Made by a program: the position numbers and the translations under genes. A DNA stretch of 64,000 nucleotides from Thozetella sp. PMI_491 (taxonomy: Eukaryota > Ascomycota > Sordariomycetes > Chaetosphaeriales > Chaetosphaeriaceae). The stretch is taken from the NCBI GenBank assembly GCA_021432635.1, contig MU270035.1, forward strand, positions 877,829 through 941,828, read 5' to 3'. The stretch's first letter is position 1. Every line of letters begins with the position of its first letter. Shown here in pieces: positions 8,314 to 20,512 of this stretch. Under the pieces are notes generated by a model. It searched no databases. It was not told the origin of the DNA and saw only the letters and a list, made by a program, of their open reading frames with translations.

Positions 8314-11300
8314 CCAACGTAGACCGAGCGGCCAACCACCTTTTTAAAACAGAGGAAAACCGGAGAAGTATCGGGCTTGTCTTTCCAGGCGATTTAGAGA
8401 CTCAATTCAGGAAGTGGTCGAGTTGGAATTGGAGCATCACTGGTTTGATGCTTGACTGCTGCAGTTTTTGCGAGTCGTTAAGTTAGTAGAATGCTCTCGA
8501 AGCCCGCCCAAAACTTGGTTCTAGGATTTCCATCCCCCGTCCTCCCCCCTAACCCTGCTAACAAATTTCGGGGCTAGCGACTCAGGGGCCCCCCACCAAA
8601 GCCTTCAGGTGAACGTCCCTACGGACCTCATGATCGCCAACCTCATATTTGCGCCGTCTGCGGGATTAGGGGTCCAACCCTTTTTAGTTTTTGTTTTTTT
8701 CTCCCTGCCAGCGGCCTCTAAGTATGGGACCTGACCCACAGATGGATGAAGCTCCGGAGATGTAATGTCCCCCCCCTCCTGCCCCCTTTGGTCGCCTGTT
8801 CGCCCCCCGTGGGACGAAGCGATGGTGTTATGTAAAAACCGCCCGGTCTCCTTCCCGTCGCGGTCAGTACTAGGTTTAGGCGACCTGACCTCCTTCGGAG
8901 CTATTACCTTCTCCCGCCGCGCGACAGCCTGGCACCCCACGCATCCTACCCGGGCGTGGCGAGTCAGGGGCTGAGATGCGGCTTCAGGACTGGAGGAGTA
9001 ATTTCAGTTGTCCTACGTCTGTACTGACTTACACACTCAAGCGGCAGTCTAGACCGTCCAGAGAAGTAGCCCTTTCGGGAGAGATCCCCCCTTCCCTCAT
9101 TGATTGTCGTGTCAATGCGCCGACGTGAACAGGCAATACTTTACGCTCCTGCCCCGGCCTCTCCTCTCCTCAGCACCCTATTATCCCACGTCGCATAGCG
9201 GCAAGTGCGTGGTGCCTTTCCTAGCTGTAGGAGGCGTGCTCTGCTTGCGGACGGCGGAGCCGAGAGTGTCTCGTTTCGTTTGACCACCCCATGTCCGATA
9301 GCAGCAGTCCAAGCCGCAGCGCGGTCAGCTGGACGCAACTCCTGGTACAAACCAACCTTAGGCGGGCATTTAAGGAAGTAGATCTCGGTTCATTTTCAAA
9401 TATACTCTATTCTCGCGTGTCTACTGCTCTAGCGGATCTCTGCTGGCTCCCCTCGCCGCAACCTCTCTCGGAGCCTCATCTCCGCGTGGAACATGAGCTT
9501 CCCTCGGCGGAGAATTGTTTCTCTGGCGATATCATTTCTAATATTGGGCCGTTAAGCCGACGGTAGGCATGGTAGCGTCTGGCGGCAGCAGGTTTCCACT
9601 TGTAGAGCAAGCGATGGCTACCATGCACGAGGGACAAGGTAAATTCGAGAGCGAAGTATCCGTCTAGCGCGTATATTCCTCCCTACCTAGCGCTCAGAGT
9701 TTTGGGGGGTTCCCTGTTTTCCAGTGGCATTATCGTAGAACCCAGCGCGACTTTGGGCAGCTTCTTAGAACATGGTGCTTTCTCCACACGCCTTCCCGGT
9801 TCGCGAGGTTCTTGAGCCCTAGAGTACACTTGGAATTTGACTCTAGCTCTAACGCCACTTAGGACCACGATTACTTTCAATCCAGGTTGAAGATCTACAT
9901 GATGGAAGTAGAGTGTGTGTGCACCTGTCCGAGGGAAATCACCCCATGCGCAGGGTATTCACACCCAGAGAAGCGCACAAAATGACATCCGCACTGGGGT
10001 CTTTTAGGCCACGCTCAAATAGACTAGTTCGTACATAGCAGCAATTGCAGATCAGCGCCGAAAGAACCGATAAACGATCTACGAGGCAAAGAAGGAACCG
10101 GAATCAGAGTAGGGAAGTATGAAAGTGAAGAACTTCGCTCAGAGAGATTTGTCACAGCACGAGTCACCGTCAATCCCCCCGGCAACCACCTTTGTATCCA
10201 CATCCTTCAGATATATAAGCGAGTACGCCTAGTAACGGCCAAAGGGAGGGCTTCTTTCTCCCTTTGTGCAACAATAAGAAGTCAAACCTTGACAAGATTA
10301 CAGGCTAGGGTAGAGAGACGAGTCGCCCGAATACTCCACCACATGGCCTTACAGCCGCAAACATTGTCATGCGTTTCTCTACCAGGACTGTTTTCTTCAA
10401 GGACTGATATCCAACTTATCAGTTCAGGGTCCGTATTCTATGCTAGCACCATTAATCTAGAATCTGCGTAGAGTAGTTGCAGGATATGCCAGGCTAGCCA
10501 GAGTACAGCAGCACTACTTGACACATTTCAACACTAACCTCACACCGGATGGCCGGAAAACCATCGTCCCAAGGTGCGCAGAATTTTTCAAAGCGTAGGA
10601 ACAACATGACCAACGTGGCCACTGACGTGTTGCTTTCTAGTCACCGGCTAGCACTCGACAAAATTTCTTTTTCTCTCAACCTCTTCCCGGCTTCTATTCT
10701 CGTATGGTGGAAAATAATTGATGAGCAACCGAGCAAAGAGTCAGGCTGACGAACAGGGCAGTGTCAGAATCGGGCATCAGTGTAATGTAGGTTGACTCTC
10801 TATCGCACCATGGTTTGCCCCCCGAAGAATGCCTGCAACGTGTGCCACACAGACTAGTCACGCAGGCTGTAAACCCGCCACTACCCGTTCACTACACTTT
10901 CTATTCTGCCTTTTCTATGGCTCAGCGCTTGGTAAGAACATTCTGGGGCGAGATGTGACGTGACTACTACGCAAAGACAAGGCGATACAGGGCTATGGTG
11001 TGATGCAGCCACTAATCATATTACCTAAAGACTCGTGACACACACACACACACTCCCCACAAAACAGATTGGCAAGGCTACCGCACAGCCTCCACATGAT
11101 GTGCATGAGCAGTGCGAATTATTGTATACACGTACCCGGCTCAAGGACGACCCAGGGGCTCATGCAAGGTACGGCGCAGGAGCCTAGCAACAATTGCATT
11201 TGAGGCTCCGGGTGGCACTGGGCGAAGAAACGCATTGCAAATGGAATTATTTTTTAATTGTTTTGGAGAGCTTCGTCTCCTTCTTGTTCTGTTCAAGGCA

Positions 11301-11447
11301 GCCCCTCGCGGTAAGATCTATGGTATCAGAGGAAAGCAAAGAAAGCCGGAGCCCCCCTTCCCGCAGCTAGAGAAAAGCAACGCCCCAAATCCGGTCGTGA
11401 GTAATAGTACAGGTAATAAAAAATAAGACAGTAGAGGGTAACCGAAT
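8314..11447. other. 3.1-kb gene-free region
   Basis: No frame has recognisable domains, and none shows the GC-rich third position of the neighbours. GC content falls from about 9.0 kb onward. There are no terminal inverted repeats, transposase-like frames or strong TpA excess that would show a repeat-induced-mutation relic. CpG dinucleotides remain common. It may hold the promoter of the unknown protein (start 8313), the 3' end of the vWA gene, or an unrecognised non-coding transcript. Confidence 0.55.
11039..11052. repeat. (CA)7 microsatellite
   Basis: Seven uninterrupted CA units lie in the gene-free region. Confidence 0.9.
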
Positions 11448-12464
11448 TTAATGCCCAGCGGCAATTCTTGACGGCTGCTGCATCCGGTCGAACTTTGCGC
11501 ATACCGCGCCAAGCACTGTCTTGAGGACGGTGTCGGCATCCATCCTTGGGCGGCCGCCTTCCTTGCCATCCCACGTCACTGTGTCTACCATGTCGCGAAC
11601 ATTCTTGTTCCCGCTAATGGAATCATCCAGATGGCGCAAGAACTCGGTCGCTTCGGGGACAGTACCGATCTGGAAAAACTGGAGACCAATCTGGTAACCC
11701 GGTGCCCGGAGGTCGTCGAGATCCCGAGCGATGTCGGTGATGTCAGTCTCCGGGTCGTCCGTCGCCTCGCCGTCCGTGATGATGATCATATTGATGGGTT
11801 TGAGGTTGGTCTCATCCGGGTCCGCGCCTGCAGCGATCTCGGCCTTGTACTGGCGCAGGTAGGGTTTGAGCACCTGTCGAATGCGGCGACCGGTTGGGGT
11901 GCCCGCATGTGGCCGCGTCTTGCGGAAGATATCCTGGACATCATCCGGAGCCCGGATGTTGATGTAGCCGCCGGTGGGGTGCTCGGGGTTTTTGTGGTTC
12001 AAAAAGTAGACGTCGATGCCGTCTTCGTCGTATTCTGTGCAGATGGGGGCGATCTTCTCGAGAAGGGCTTGGACCTCGCGCCAGGATGAGCCCGCCATAG
12101 ACCCGCTGTCATCGATCAAGAAGATGGTATCGAACGTCCGGAGGAAACCAGCACGGTCTTCTCGCGTCAAGCTCTCCACAGCCTCGCGGCGGGACCGAGA
12201 TGTAGATGCGACTGACACCGCAGACCTCATAGGCGCCGAGAGGCGCTGTGGTGCGCTCGCTGCCAGCTCTGCGACGGCCTCCCTCGCGGCGACCGTGTAA
12301 GGCGGCGGGGCCTCGTTTGCTGCTGACGTGTTAGCGCTTTTAGCCTGCCAAAGGATAAGCGCGGAGACCGCGCAAGAGTGCCACTTACGTAGGCCACCTT
12401 CGTTCGACTTGTTGGAAGGAGTCCTCTTCATCTTCTTCTTCAGACTGCCAAAGAGGGACGACAT
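11448..12464 (-). CDS. von Willebrand factor A-domain protein
   Basis: Model complement(join(11448..12322,12389..12464)), 316 residues. The vWA domain (about residues 88-300) shows a complete metal-ion-dependent adhesion site: FLIDDSGSM (DxSxS at residues 96-100), the Thr in AGTPTG, and the Asp in IIITDGEAT. It is therefore expected to bind a divalent cation and mediate protein contacts. There is no signal peptide; the N-terminus is basic (SLFGSLKKKMKR), which suggests an intracellular protein. The start is placed at the ATG in 12464-12462; an in-frame ATG at 12518 is an alternative. The 66-nt intron (GTAAGT, GCTAAC, TCAG) is a multiple of three and has no stop, so unspliced RNA would still read through with 22 extra residues. 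The domain is certain; the cellular role is unknown. Confidence 0.85.
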   Translation of the reverse strand: MSSLFGSLKKKMKRTPSNKSNEGGLRKWHSCAVSALILWQAKSANTSAANEAPPPYTVAAREAVAELAASAPQRLSAPMRSAVSVASTSRSRREAVESLTREDRAGFLRTFDTIFLIDDSGSMAGSSWREVQALLEKIAPICTEYDEDGIDVYFLNHKNPEHPTGGYINIRAPDDVQDIFRKTRPHAGTPTGRRIRQVLKPYLRQYKAEIAAGADPDETNLKPINMIIITDGEATDDPETDITDIARDLDDLRAPGYQIGLQFFQIGTVPEATEFLRHLDDSISGNKNVRDMVDTVTWDGKEGGRPRMDADTVLKTVLGAVCAKFDRMQQPSRIAAGH

Positions 12465-13779
12465 TTTCCTAGATTCGTGGCTGGTACGCGAGGAGATGAG
12501 AACGTGGTGCGAAGACATGGTCAAAGTTGCGGCGGGGTAAGCCGGGGCAAATATATAAACGGAAGTTGCGGCGAACAATCGCGTTCAATCGGGGCTCGTA
12601 GTGGGTCCTGACGCCCGTCTCTGATCGGTAGTCTTTGTTTGTGAGTGTATGCTTTATGGGGGCGCAGCAAAGGTTGAGGGCTCCTGTGGTTGTGAGCTGC
12701 GTGTGACCAGCTGGTATGACCCTTTACTTCGTAGTCTGGTTGGGAGATATACGTTGAAAATCGGCAGGGCCGGGTCAAGATAAATAGAAGTTGACGTCCG
12801 ACCGCTTGCCGCCGAACAAGTTTGCCTCTACCGAGGCTCTCGCCGGTGCTCATGGCGAAGAAACCCAGCAGTGCGCCTTGCCCAGTCCTGCCTCAATAGA
12901 GAGATTGCGGGCAACCACCATGAGCGACCGCTGGATCGCCCCTGCCCCAAACGGCCGGATACTAGGCGTGGCGCAGGATACACAGCCACCCACGCTCTCA
13001 TCCTGGCGGCAGGGCGGTGGAAAGAGGGCACGTGATCTGAAGTGGGGGCTAGGGGCCGGAGACAGCCGCCTGTTCGCCTTGGGAAAGCCTAGCCCGATAG
13101 CTTGAGGCTGTAGCAGTTCTCCTAACAAGGTTGCCCCTTGAAACCGCTCCCAACGAGTGAATCGATAGAATTTTTGATGGCTCGGCGGTATGCTCCTCGA
13201 ACCGGCAGATGATGATACACGGCGGAGTGACTTGTTGGGCCGCTCTGTGGCCGACTCCAAGCCTGCGACGCCCGACCGCAGAAATGAATGATTGAGATTA
13301 GCAAGCATTATTAATTGATGGTAGTGGTGGGCGTGTTTTGGATACGGCAACGCCCTGACTTCCTGATTTGGTGCCAAAGTCGGCCGACTAGAGCCCCGGT
13401 CGCCGGCGCGCAGTTGGCGTTGGTCCGCCCGCGCGGTGAGCCGAGTGGGTCGGAATGTGGAGGGCCACGGCGTTCGGCGCCGTGGCAGCATCGTCGGCTC
13501 GCATGCCTGCCAAATGGAGCAAGGCCGGCCACCATCTACTCTCTCGCTGCTTTGTAAGTATCGGCTTGATTCCGCCGACCACACGGCAGCTCCCTTGCCG
13601 GCAAGGAGGAGGAGAAGCCCCCGGGAGGGAGGGAAGTAAGTATAAATTGCATCCGGGCGTCTACCTTTCTCCAGGATCTAATCCCACGGAGTTGTCGACC
13701 TCGCCTAGCATCAGTCTTCATCGTATCCTACTACCCCCTTACTTGTCCATCGAGTGCATTTTGGCCCTCCTCTTGAACT
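12465..13779. other. Intergenic region between divergent vWA and GST genes
   Basis: This should contain the promoters of both genes. The frames present (for example 12850-13584 on the minus strand) have non-ATG starts and no domain signature. No regulatory element is assigned. Confidence 0.55.
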
Positions 13780-14555
13780 ATGTCTTCAGACCTTAAGCCC
13801 ATTACGCTCTGGGGTAGAGGCGGTCCCAATCCGCCCAAGGTTGCCATCGTGCTCCGAGAATTGGGCCTTCCTCATGATATTATCCCAACGAACTTCGAAG
13901 AGATCAAGCTGCCATGGTACCTCGAGATTAATCCCAACGGCCGCCTGCCTGCTATCAGGGATCCCAACACAGGCATTACTTTGTGGGAGTCCGGCGCTAT
14001 CCTCGACTACCTGGTCGAGGAGTATGACAAAGACAACAAACTGAGCTTTCCACGAGGCACCCCCGAGTACTATCATGCAAAACAGTGGGTTTACTTTCAG
14101 GTCTCCGGCCAGGGACCATATTACGGACAAGCCCACTGGTTCAAACACTTCCACTCGGAGAAGATCCCCAGCGCTATTGAGCGTTACGCCAAAGAAGTGA
14201 ACCGTGTTACCAGTGTCCTAGAGGCACACTTGGCCAAGCAGGAGGCCGAGTATAGCGGCGATGGACCATGGGTTTGTTGGCCTTCTCCCCTACCCTCGTG
14301 GCTTGCGACTCATGGCTCCCGTACACGGTGTGACATATGGTACTGACCGCTTTCGTGTAGCTTGTGGGCAACAAGCCCTCGTACGCTGATTTGTCTTGGG
14401 TATCGTGGCAAACTATTGTCCGAGACGTCACGCTCACCAAGGACGAATATAATGAGGACGACTACCCTTACGTGAAGGCATGGCTCGCCAAGCTGACCAC
14501 GCGTGCGGAGGTTAAACATGTTCTGGAGGAAAATAAAAAGGCATATCGCAAATAG
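13780..14555 (+). CDS. Glutathione S-transferase, Ure2p-like
   Basis: Model join(13780..14271,14361..14555), 228 residues, the usual GST length. The enzyme conjugates glutathione to electrophiles or reduces peroxides. The thioredoxin-fold N-terminus (residues 5-90) shows TLWGRGGPNPPKVAIVLREL, the NPNGRLPAIRDP cis-proline region and the LWESGAILDYLVEEYD loop with the Glu-Ser pair that binds glutathione. The helical C-terminal domain includes QGPYYGQAHWF, typical of the fungal Ure2-like/GstA class. The intron has GTTTGT, TACTGAC and GTAG signals and joins W|LVGNKPSYADLSW cleanly. It lacks the Asn/Gln-rich prion domain of yeast Ure2, so a detoxification role is more likely than nitrogen regulation (inference). 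Confidence 0.92.
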
Positions 14556-17459
14556 TCTCTGCAAGAGCTAAATCTAGAGAGGAATACGACGGCCTAGAAG
14601 TGTCCAGTAGAGCTGGTTGGTGCGAATTCTGATATGAGCTCTAGAGCTAGAATTCAAACCGTGACTTTCGACTTTCTCCGTTCAGTGTTCTCCCTCCTCT
14701 GGCCGCATGAGGCGACCCCGCTTCCCATGCAGTTCTGACCTAGTTGATGAATTGTTGGATGCGACATTGCTTATGCATTGTTCTACAGGGATCCGCCACG
14801 AGGCATCTTCATAGGCTCCTATTGCTAGTGTATTTTGGTTAAATCCGTCCTCATCACTCAACCTCGTAGTGCACTTGATGCTCGAGTACATATTTTCTAG
14901 GGGCAATGCCGCGATTAATGCCCTCGAGTTCGCCCGGTAAGGCTTGGGCATCCCGTGCAAGAAAAAGCTGCCGTATTCCGTAGAATGCTTTGCATCGCCA
15001 CATCCCATCGAGGATTAGCCCAAGGCATATCACACGTTAGGGAAGTATGGTGCCTCTTTCAGCATACGAGAAAACGGCTGAGGAATGATCAAATGCTTTG
15101 CTCTATAATGGTGAAGAAATCGAAAAGAAAAACAAAACTTGTTCAAAGTATCAACGACATGGAAATTCCTTGTATCTTTCTCTTACCGGCTTGGATATAT
15201 CCTCCATGCAATTTAATGATTACGATTCGATGATATATCCATCTCCATGAGATGGACTGATGTATGACTGCTCGGAAGAGAGCACGGTTTTATTTATACG
15301 TGTACGGGCGACGTAAACTAGCAGCAGTACGGAAATAGCCGGCCTTCCTTATTGTATGGGGCCATACCTACAAGCTTCACGCAGATTGAATTAAGGCAAA
15401 TAACTAATTCGGATAGCTTGATTGTCGTGATGAACTCCCATTTTTGAGCATTCGGTCATTGGTGTCTACTCTTCTCCTAGTTGGGGCGAACAGTTCCAAG
15501 CACGCAATCTAAGGCAAGTTCTTAATGTCAGTCTGGAGCCCACCAGCTTCGGTGTCACTGGCTGATCCAGGGAGCTTAGAGATGCTCTTAAAATACCAGT
15601 GCCCATCGCAACAGCTTTATCTTTAGAAGACATGGTGCGCTCTGAGTCTGAGGTTAGGCTCGGATTATACATCAGATAATCAAAGGCCTGCCAGTCCGAC
15701 AGTTACCGCATGTTACTGCCTGACAATCAAAAGGGAACAATATGTCGCCGATTGCACTTCGATGGAGACACGTCGGCATGCATCTACCGAATAAGCGAGA
15801 CTCAAATGCCAGAGAGCCCATCAGGCTGGCGTTGGGCATCGAAATATCTACGTGCTCAGCCCTGCCTTAGAGGTCGGGTCTAATACGCCCGTGGTCTATT
15901 GCATCGAGAAGTGACCCAAGGCAGATTACATTACTCGCCACCAGGAGTGTTGTTCGCTCCCTGTGAGCGACGGCCGGCTGAAAGGGGGAGAGATGGCCTT
16001 CAATACGGCGCAGATGACGTCCGCTGCAAAAATTTTCAAAAAACTAAGACATGTCGCCCCACGATTTCGACCAATCTCGTGTTATGCTGACCACCTCCCC
16101 GGCTCGGAAGATATCGCGAGGGTCCTGTCCCGGTAAGGTGGGGCCATCCGACGACGGCTCGGCGTCGCCTGCGGCTCCGGGGTTCGCCTGCCCTAACCCT
16201 GCTAGCCGCGGTGAGCTATTCAGGAGCTAGGGCCAACCCGATCAGGGCAGTAGAGCTCAATAGGACACCGAGTTGGGAAAATGCCTCAGATAGAAGCTGG
16301 ACTGGCGATCCGCGCGAGATTGCAAAGTGGGAAATAGGCACGTGGGTGTGATCCCTGGGTGCGACGCTGCCACCACGTTTTCCCTCGGGGATGCCGTGGC
16401 GCGCGAGCTGAGGCGATTATAGAATCGATAAGGCCCGATATTTGGTCCGCCAAGCCGTCAGCGGGAGACGTTTCTTTTTCTTGCTCTCCCCCACCCTTGC
16501 CTGTCTAACCTGTGTGCGTGGGTGAGCGCCGGGGCGGCCTCTTTGTGTTCCAGCTGGGATGCATGAGACCTAACCTGCTGCCCAAAGGCCGGGTCGTCTT
16601 TCTTCTCTGACTGGCCCTGCGACCAAAAGGAAACCCCGCTCTATGCAGGACGTTCTGGGTTGGTGTGCAGCATGCAGAAGTGTTGGTGGGGTTGTCTCGG
16701 AACAGGGAGATGACGTCGGGTCTGGCCCACGGTGGACGAGATCCTCGACATTGGGTAAGAGACCCCCCCACCGGCGACGATCTCGGCGACCTGTTGTAGA
16801 CGAGATGAAAGAAGGATTTGCCCTTCCCGAGCCGAGCTGCCCAAAGGAGGTGGGTGCGATCCCCGGAAGATGGATGGAGGGGTGGGGGCTATTCGCCTTC
16901 ACGGCAGTTAGCTGCGATGCCCCGCCGCGCGGGCGCATCCTGCCTACGGAGACGGGCCCAGGGTTCAGGGATGGTGCCTGAGCGACCTCTACACCCGCTC
17001 GGTAGCAGGCCACCTTATAGCTCCCCCTAGCACAAATATATGCCTCCAACGGAGCCTAGCGGCCGTCCAAGGGGCACGGTAAGCGCGAGTCGGGGCACGC
17101 CTGGCAGCTTATCCAAAGAAGAAACGACACCGCTCATCGTGGTCCCTCTTTTTTTTGCCCCTCTTGCCCTCTTTGCACAAATTCACCGCCCGCCCCGTTC
17201 CCTTCCCCATTCCTGCCTTGAACTTCTCTCGCCTTCTTCCGCGTTGCCCGGTGAGCAGGTTCGATTTTGCGCTGTGCCTGCCTACTCGAGCTCGAGCTTA
17301 TCGCACAGCCCGCCTGCTTATCACTTTGACCTGGGATAGCAATCGGACAGCAGCTTTGCCAAGAACTCGGAATAGCTGCATTTAGCACCCCGCTTTAGCT
17401 CCCGCCTCGTGCCCCCTTCTGCCCCTACCCCTCCTTCCACAACGGAGACGGCCGAAAAG
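14556..17459. other. 2.9-kb intergenic region
   Basis: No supportable gene. The first half is lower in GC and probably holds the GST 3' UTR; the second half (from about 16.1 kb) is GC-rich with pyrimidine-rich runs close to the aminotransferase start, as in fungal promoters. One isolated ATCAGATAA occurs at 15671-15679. Confidence 0.55.
14624..14655. repeat. Nested inverted repeat downstream of the GST gene
   Basis: GAATTCT (14624-14630) pairs with AGAATTC (14649-14655), and AGCTCT (14637-14642) pairs with AGAGCT (14643-14648). Together they form an AT-rich hairpin with a 6-nt bulge, 69 nt past the GST stop. Confidence 0.7.
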
Positions 17460-19423
17460 ATGCTGGGCTCGCGCAAGTTCAGCATTAACCGCAATACCGG
17501 CGTGCCTCGGCCGGCGCGCCGGTTCTCGATCGGAGATCCCAGCAACAGCGGTACAGTGCCCATCTGCTCCTTCCTGTAGAAGGGTGACGCCCTGCTTTAC
17601 GCGGCTTGTCGTAGCTCGGGCCAATCCCAGCGCGGCCCCCCCCTCTTCACAGAACGCCCCACTGACAGACATGTTCCACAGAGATCAACAGCAAGATTCA
17701 CCGACAATTTCGAGCTGCGCACGAGGGGTACGCTCACCTACGGAGCCGCGAGGACGAGCACGGCGGGTTCTAACGATGGCTACAGACATCTCCCTCACGC
17801 TGGTCTAGATGCCAGCCGTGCCTCGACTGGTGTCGTTTGGTGCAGCGAGCGCGCTGGCGAGTATGGCTTCTTCGAGGAGCCCGAGAAATGGGCCAATCTC
17901 GGCCAGGGCGCCCCGGAGGTAATTCGTTGCACTGTGGAATACTTGGCGTGGGATAAAGAGTTGACGCCTGCTAGGTCGAGGACGACATCGAGGGCTGTTT
18001 CCCCCGTCCTCAGACGATCGACATTAGCGTCAACAGCCGCGAGTACGGCCCGACTGCCGGCATCAAGCCATTGAGGGAGGCCGTGGCCAACTTGTACAAC
18101 GAGATGCACAGGAAGGGTCTACCTAGCCAGTACACCTGGGAGAATGTCGCCATTGTCCCTGGTGGACGCGCTGGTCTCATCCGTATTGCTGCCGTCCTCA
18201 ACAATGCCTACGTCGGCTTCTTCATTCCCGACTACACAGGTTTGTTTACTTCCCACCTAATTAGCATGCTCCTGTTACGCTAATCTATCGTCTCCTGTCC
18301 CCTACGACAGCATACAACGAGATGTTATCCCTCTTCAAGAACGTAAGTTTCCGCCACATGAAGGCCACCACGGCGAACATGGAACTAAAACCCGCCCTGC
18401 CAGTTTGCTGCCATTCCTGTCCCACTGGATGAGGAGGACGGGTATCACATCCACCCAGACAAGATCGCCGAGGAAATTGCCCGTGGCACCGGAGTCATCA
18501 TCACCTCCAACCCGCGAAACCCCACCGGTCGGGTTGTTGCCAACCCCGAGCTGGCGGAGATCCAGGACATCTGCCGTGACCGCGCCACTTTGGTGAGCGA
18601 CGAGTTCTACTCAGGATACAATTATACCAGCAACTGCGACGGTACTTCAATTAGCGCCGCGGTAGGTCTACATCGCCCAACTTGACCAATTGCTGATGTC
18701 TAACCCTGGTCGATGTGTGCAGGAGAATATTGTCGATGTAGACGAAGACGATGTGCTGATTATTGACGGCCTCACCAAGCGTTTCCGCCTCCCTGGATGG
18801 CGCGTTGCGTGGATTCTTGGTCCCAAGGAGTTCATCAAGGCGTGAGTGCTACTACTAGGCGGATACCTCCCTTTCGTTTGGTTATTCTAACATCGTTGCG
18901 ATAGCATTGGCTCCTGCGGTTCCTACCTGGACGGCGGCACCAACGTGCCCTTCCAGGAGGCTGCCATTCCTATGCTCGAGCCTGAGCTGGTGCAGAAAGA
19001 GATGGCAGCCCTGCAGAAGCACTTCCGCGACAAGCGCGATTACGTCGTGAAGAGACTGCGTGAGATGGGCTTCGTCATCAAGTACGTGCCTGACTCGACA
19101 TTCTACCTGTGGCTCAACCTCGAGGGCCTGCCTGGCCCGATCTCGGACGGTCTCAACTTCTTCCAGGCTTGCTTGGAGGAGAAGGTGATCGTCGTTCCCG
19201 GTATCTTCTTTGACCTGAACCCGGCCCGCAGGCGCGATCTTTTCGATTCGCCTTGCCACCACTTCGTTCGTTTCTCATATGGTCCGCGCATGGATGTACT
19301 CAAGAAGGGATGCGATGGTATCGAGCGAGTGGTCAACAAGTGAGTTTCCTAAGCTCTCGTGAGCTCTGGTGCGTGACTAATACGGAATGCCACAGGTTCA
19401 AGAAGTATACCGAGGGCCACTAA
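17460..19423 (+). CDS. PLP-dependent aminotransferase, class I/II (fold type I)
   Basis: Nine-exon model join(17460..17550,17682..17727,17786..17918,17975..18239,18311..18342,18404..18661,18723..18841,18905..19339,19396..19423), 468 residues with all phases consistent. Fold-type I hallmarks are visible: VNSREYGPTAGIKPLREA (substrate/PLP cradle), the NPRNPTGRVV loop, the SDEFYSGYNY Asp/Tyr pair contacting the pyridine ring, and GLTKRFRLPGWRVAW with the Schiff-base lysine. The C-terminal phosphate/carboxylate-binding Arg is in HHFVRFSYGP. The substrate cannot be read; aspartate/aromatic aminotransferases and ACC-synthase-like enzymes share these motifs. Exons 2-3 are the least certain. A 58-nt intron with TTCTAAC and CTACAG is chosen, but a shorter intron beginning at GTTCTAAC (17767) would also keep the frame. 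Confidence 0.9.
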
Positions 19424-20512
19424 ATTACATCAGGTCTGGATGTCAGAGAAGAGAACGGGCTCTTAGGTAGCGGCTAGACGATGTTACGAAGGTATGAAAG
19501 GAGCAAGAAACACCGGGTGGACTGGTCGATGGAATTTCCTTGCAAAATTTTCGTCGTCTACACTCACAAGGCTTGAGCAGGCTGTTTCGTCAGGGTCAGC
19601 CCGAGAAAGCACGAACCTAAGTTTGGGTCTTCCAGGACTACCCATCTCAAGATAACTAGGCTTTGTAGACCATCATCTCGCGCGACGCTCACAATTGAAC
19701 AAGATTTACCTTTACCTACGCTTCTCATGTGGATGCAATATGAAAGCAAGTCTTTGTGTCCTATTCGCTATATGTCCTGTCTGTGTCCCTCGTTATGCCG
19801 CCGTCCTTTGGCCCAGCCCGCTTCTCCACTCTCCTTAGGCTGTCAAACTAGTTTCATGAGCCCCCTTTTCAACACGCCGAAGTGTACCATCGATATGGGG
19901 ACGGATACGAGGGAAGCGTGTTCGGCGCGAAGGAGTCAAGTGGTGCTAAGGGACACTCCAGGGGCGGCGGTAAATGCACGCTCCTACTATCTCATGATTG
20001 GGTCATGCTCTCTACCTCTGAGTACGAGCGCCTTCTCTAGCATCAAAGATGAAGAGTAGGATGACTGAGCTAGGCCACCACAGCTCAGGAGAGACATAGT
20101 AGGCCGTGTTTCATACGGCCAACGATATGCCGCCTGATGTAATCATTTGGCTAATTCCGTGCTCGAGGAGGTGTATGAGAAATGGCGGAGAGAGATGTAA
20201 TGAATTGGGTATGGTTAGAAGATAAGTTTGTCTTCTTTTTTTTTTTTTTTAATTGTGAAGGAGGCAAGCAAGGCTGTGGGCAGGTAGGATTGGGGGCTTA
20301 TGGTAGCTTGCGAATGGCCCAAGGGGCCAAGCTACCCAAAGAATAACGGACGCAAAACGGAAGGTCTTGTGAGTAGACGCACCTACTTAAAGCAGAGCCA
20401 AAGACGATTGGGGAATGACGGGGGTCAGAAGGGAGGGGGCGAGTGACGTGGCCTGGTATCATATAGCCTTGTCTCAGGAGACGCGAGACCGCAAGTCAAG
20501 CGCGTGGCTCGT
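19424..20512. other. Convergent 3' intergenic region
   Basis: This lies between the convergent aminotransferase and the unknown four-exon gene. No gene is seen. A T15 run sits at 20236-20250. Confidence 0.6.

Noticed and set aside
8314-11447. Repeat-induced-mutation relic of a transposon
   Set aside because: CpG is frequent, TpA is not strikingly raised and no repeat ends are visible, so the sequence does not support the call.
12465-12578. Longer N-terminus for the vWA protein
   Set aside because: The first codon of the long frame is TTG. The ATG at 12518 is possible, but the 12464 start gives the compact basic N-terminus and is preferred.
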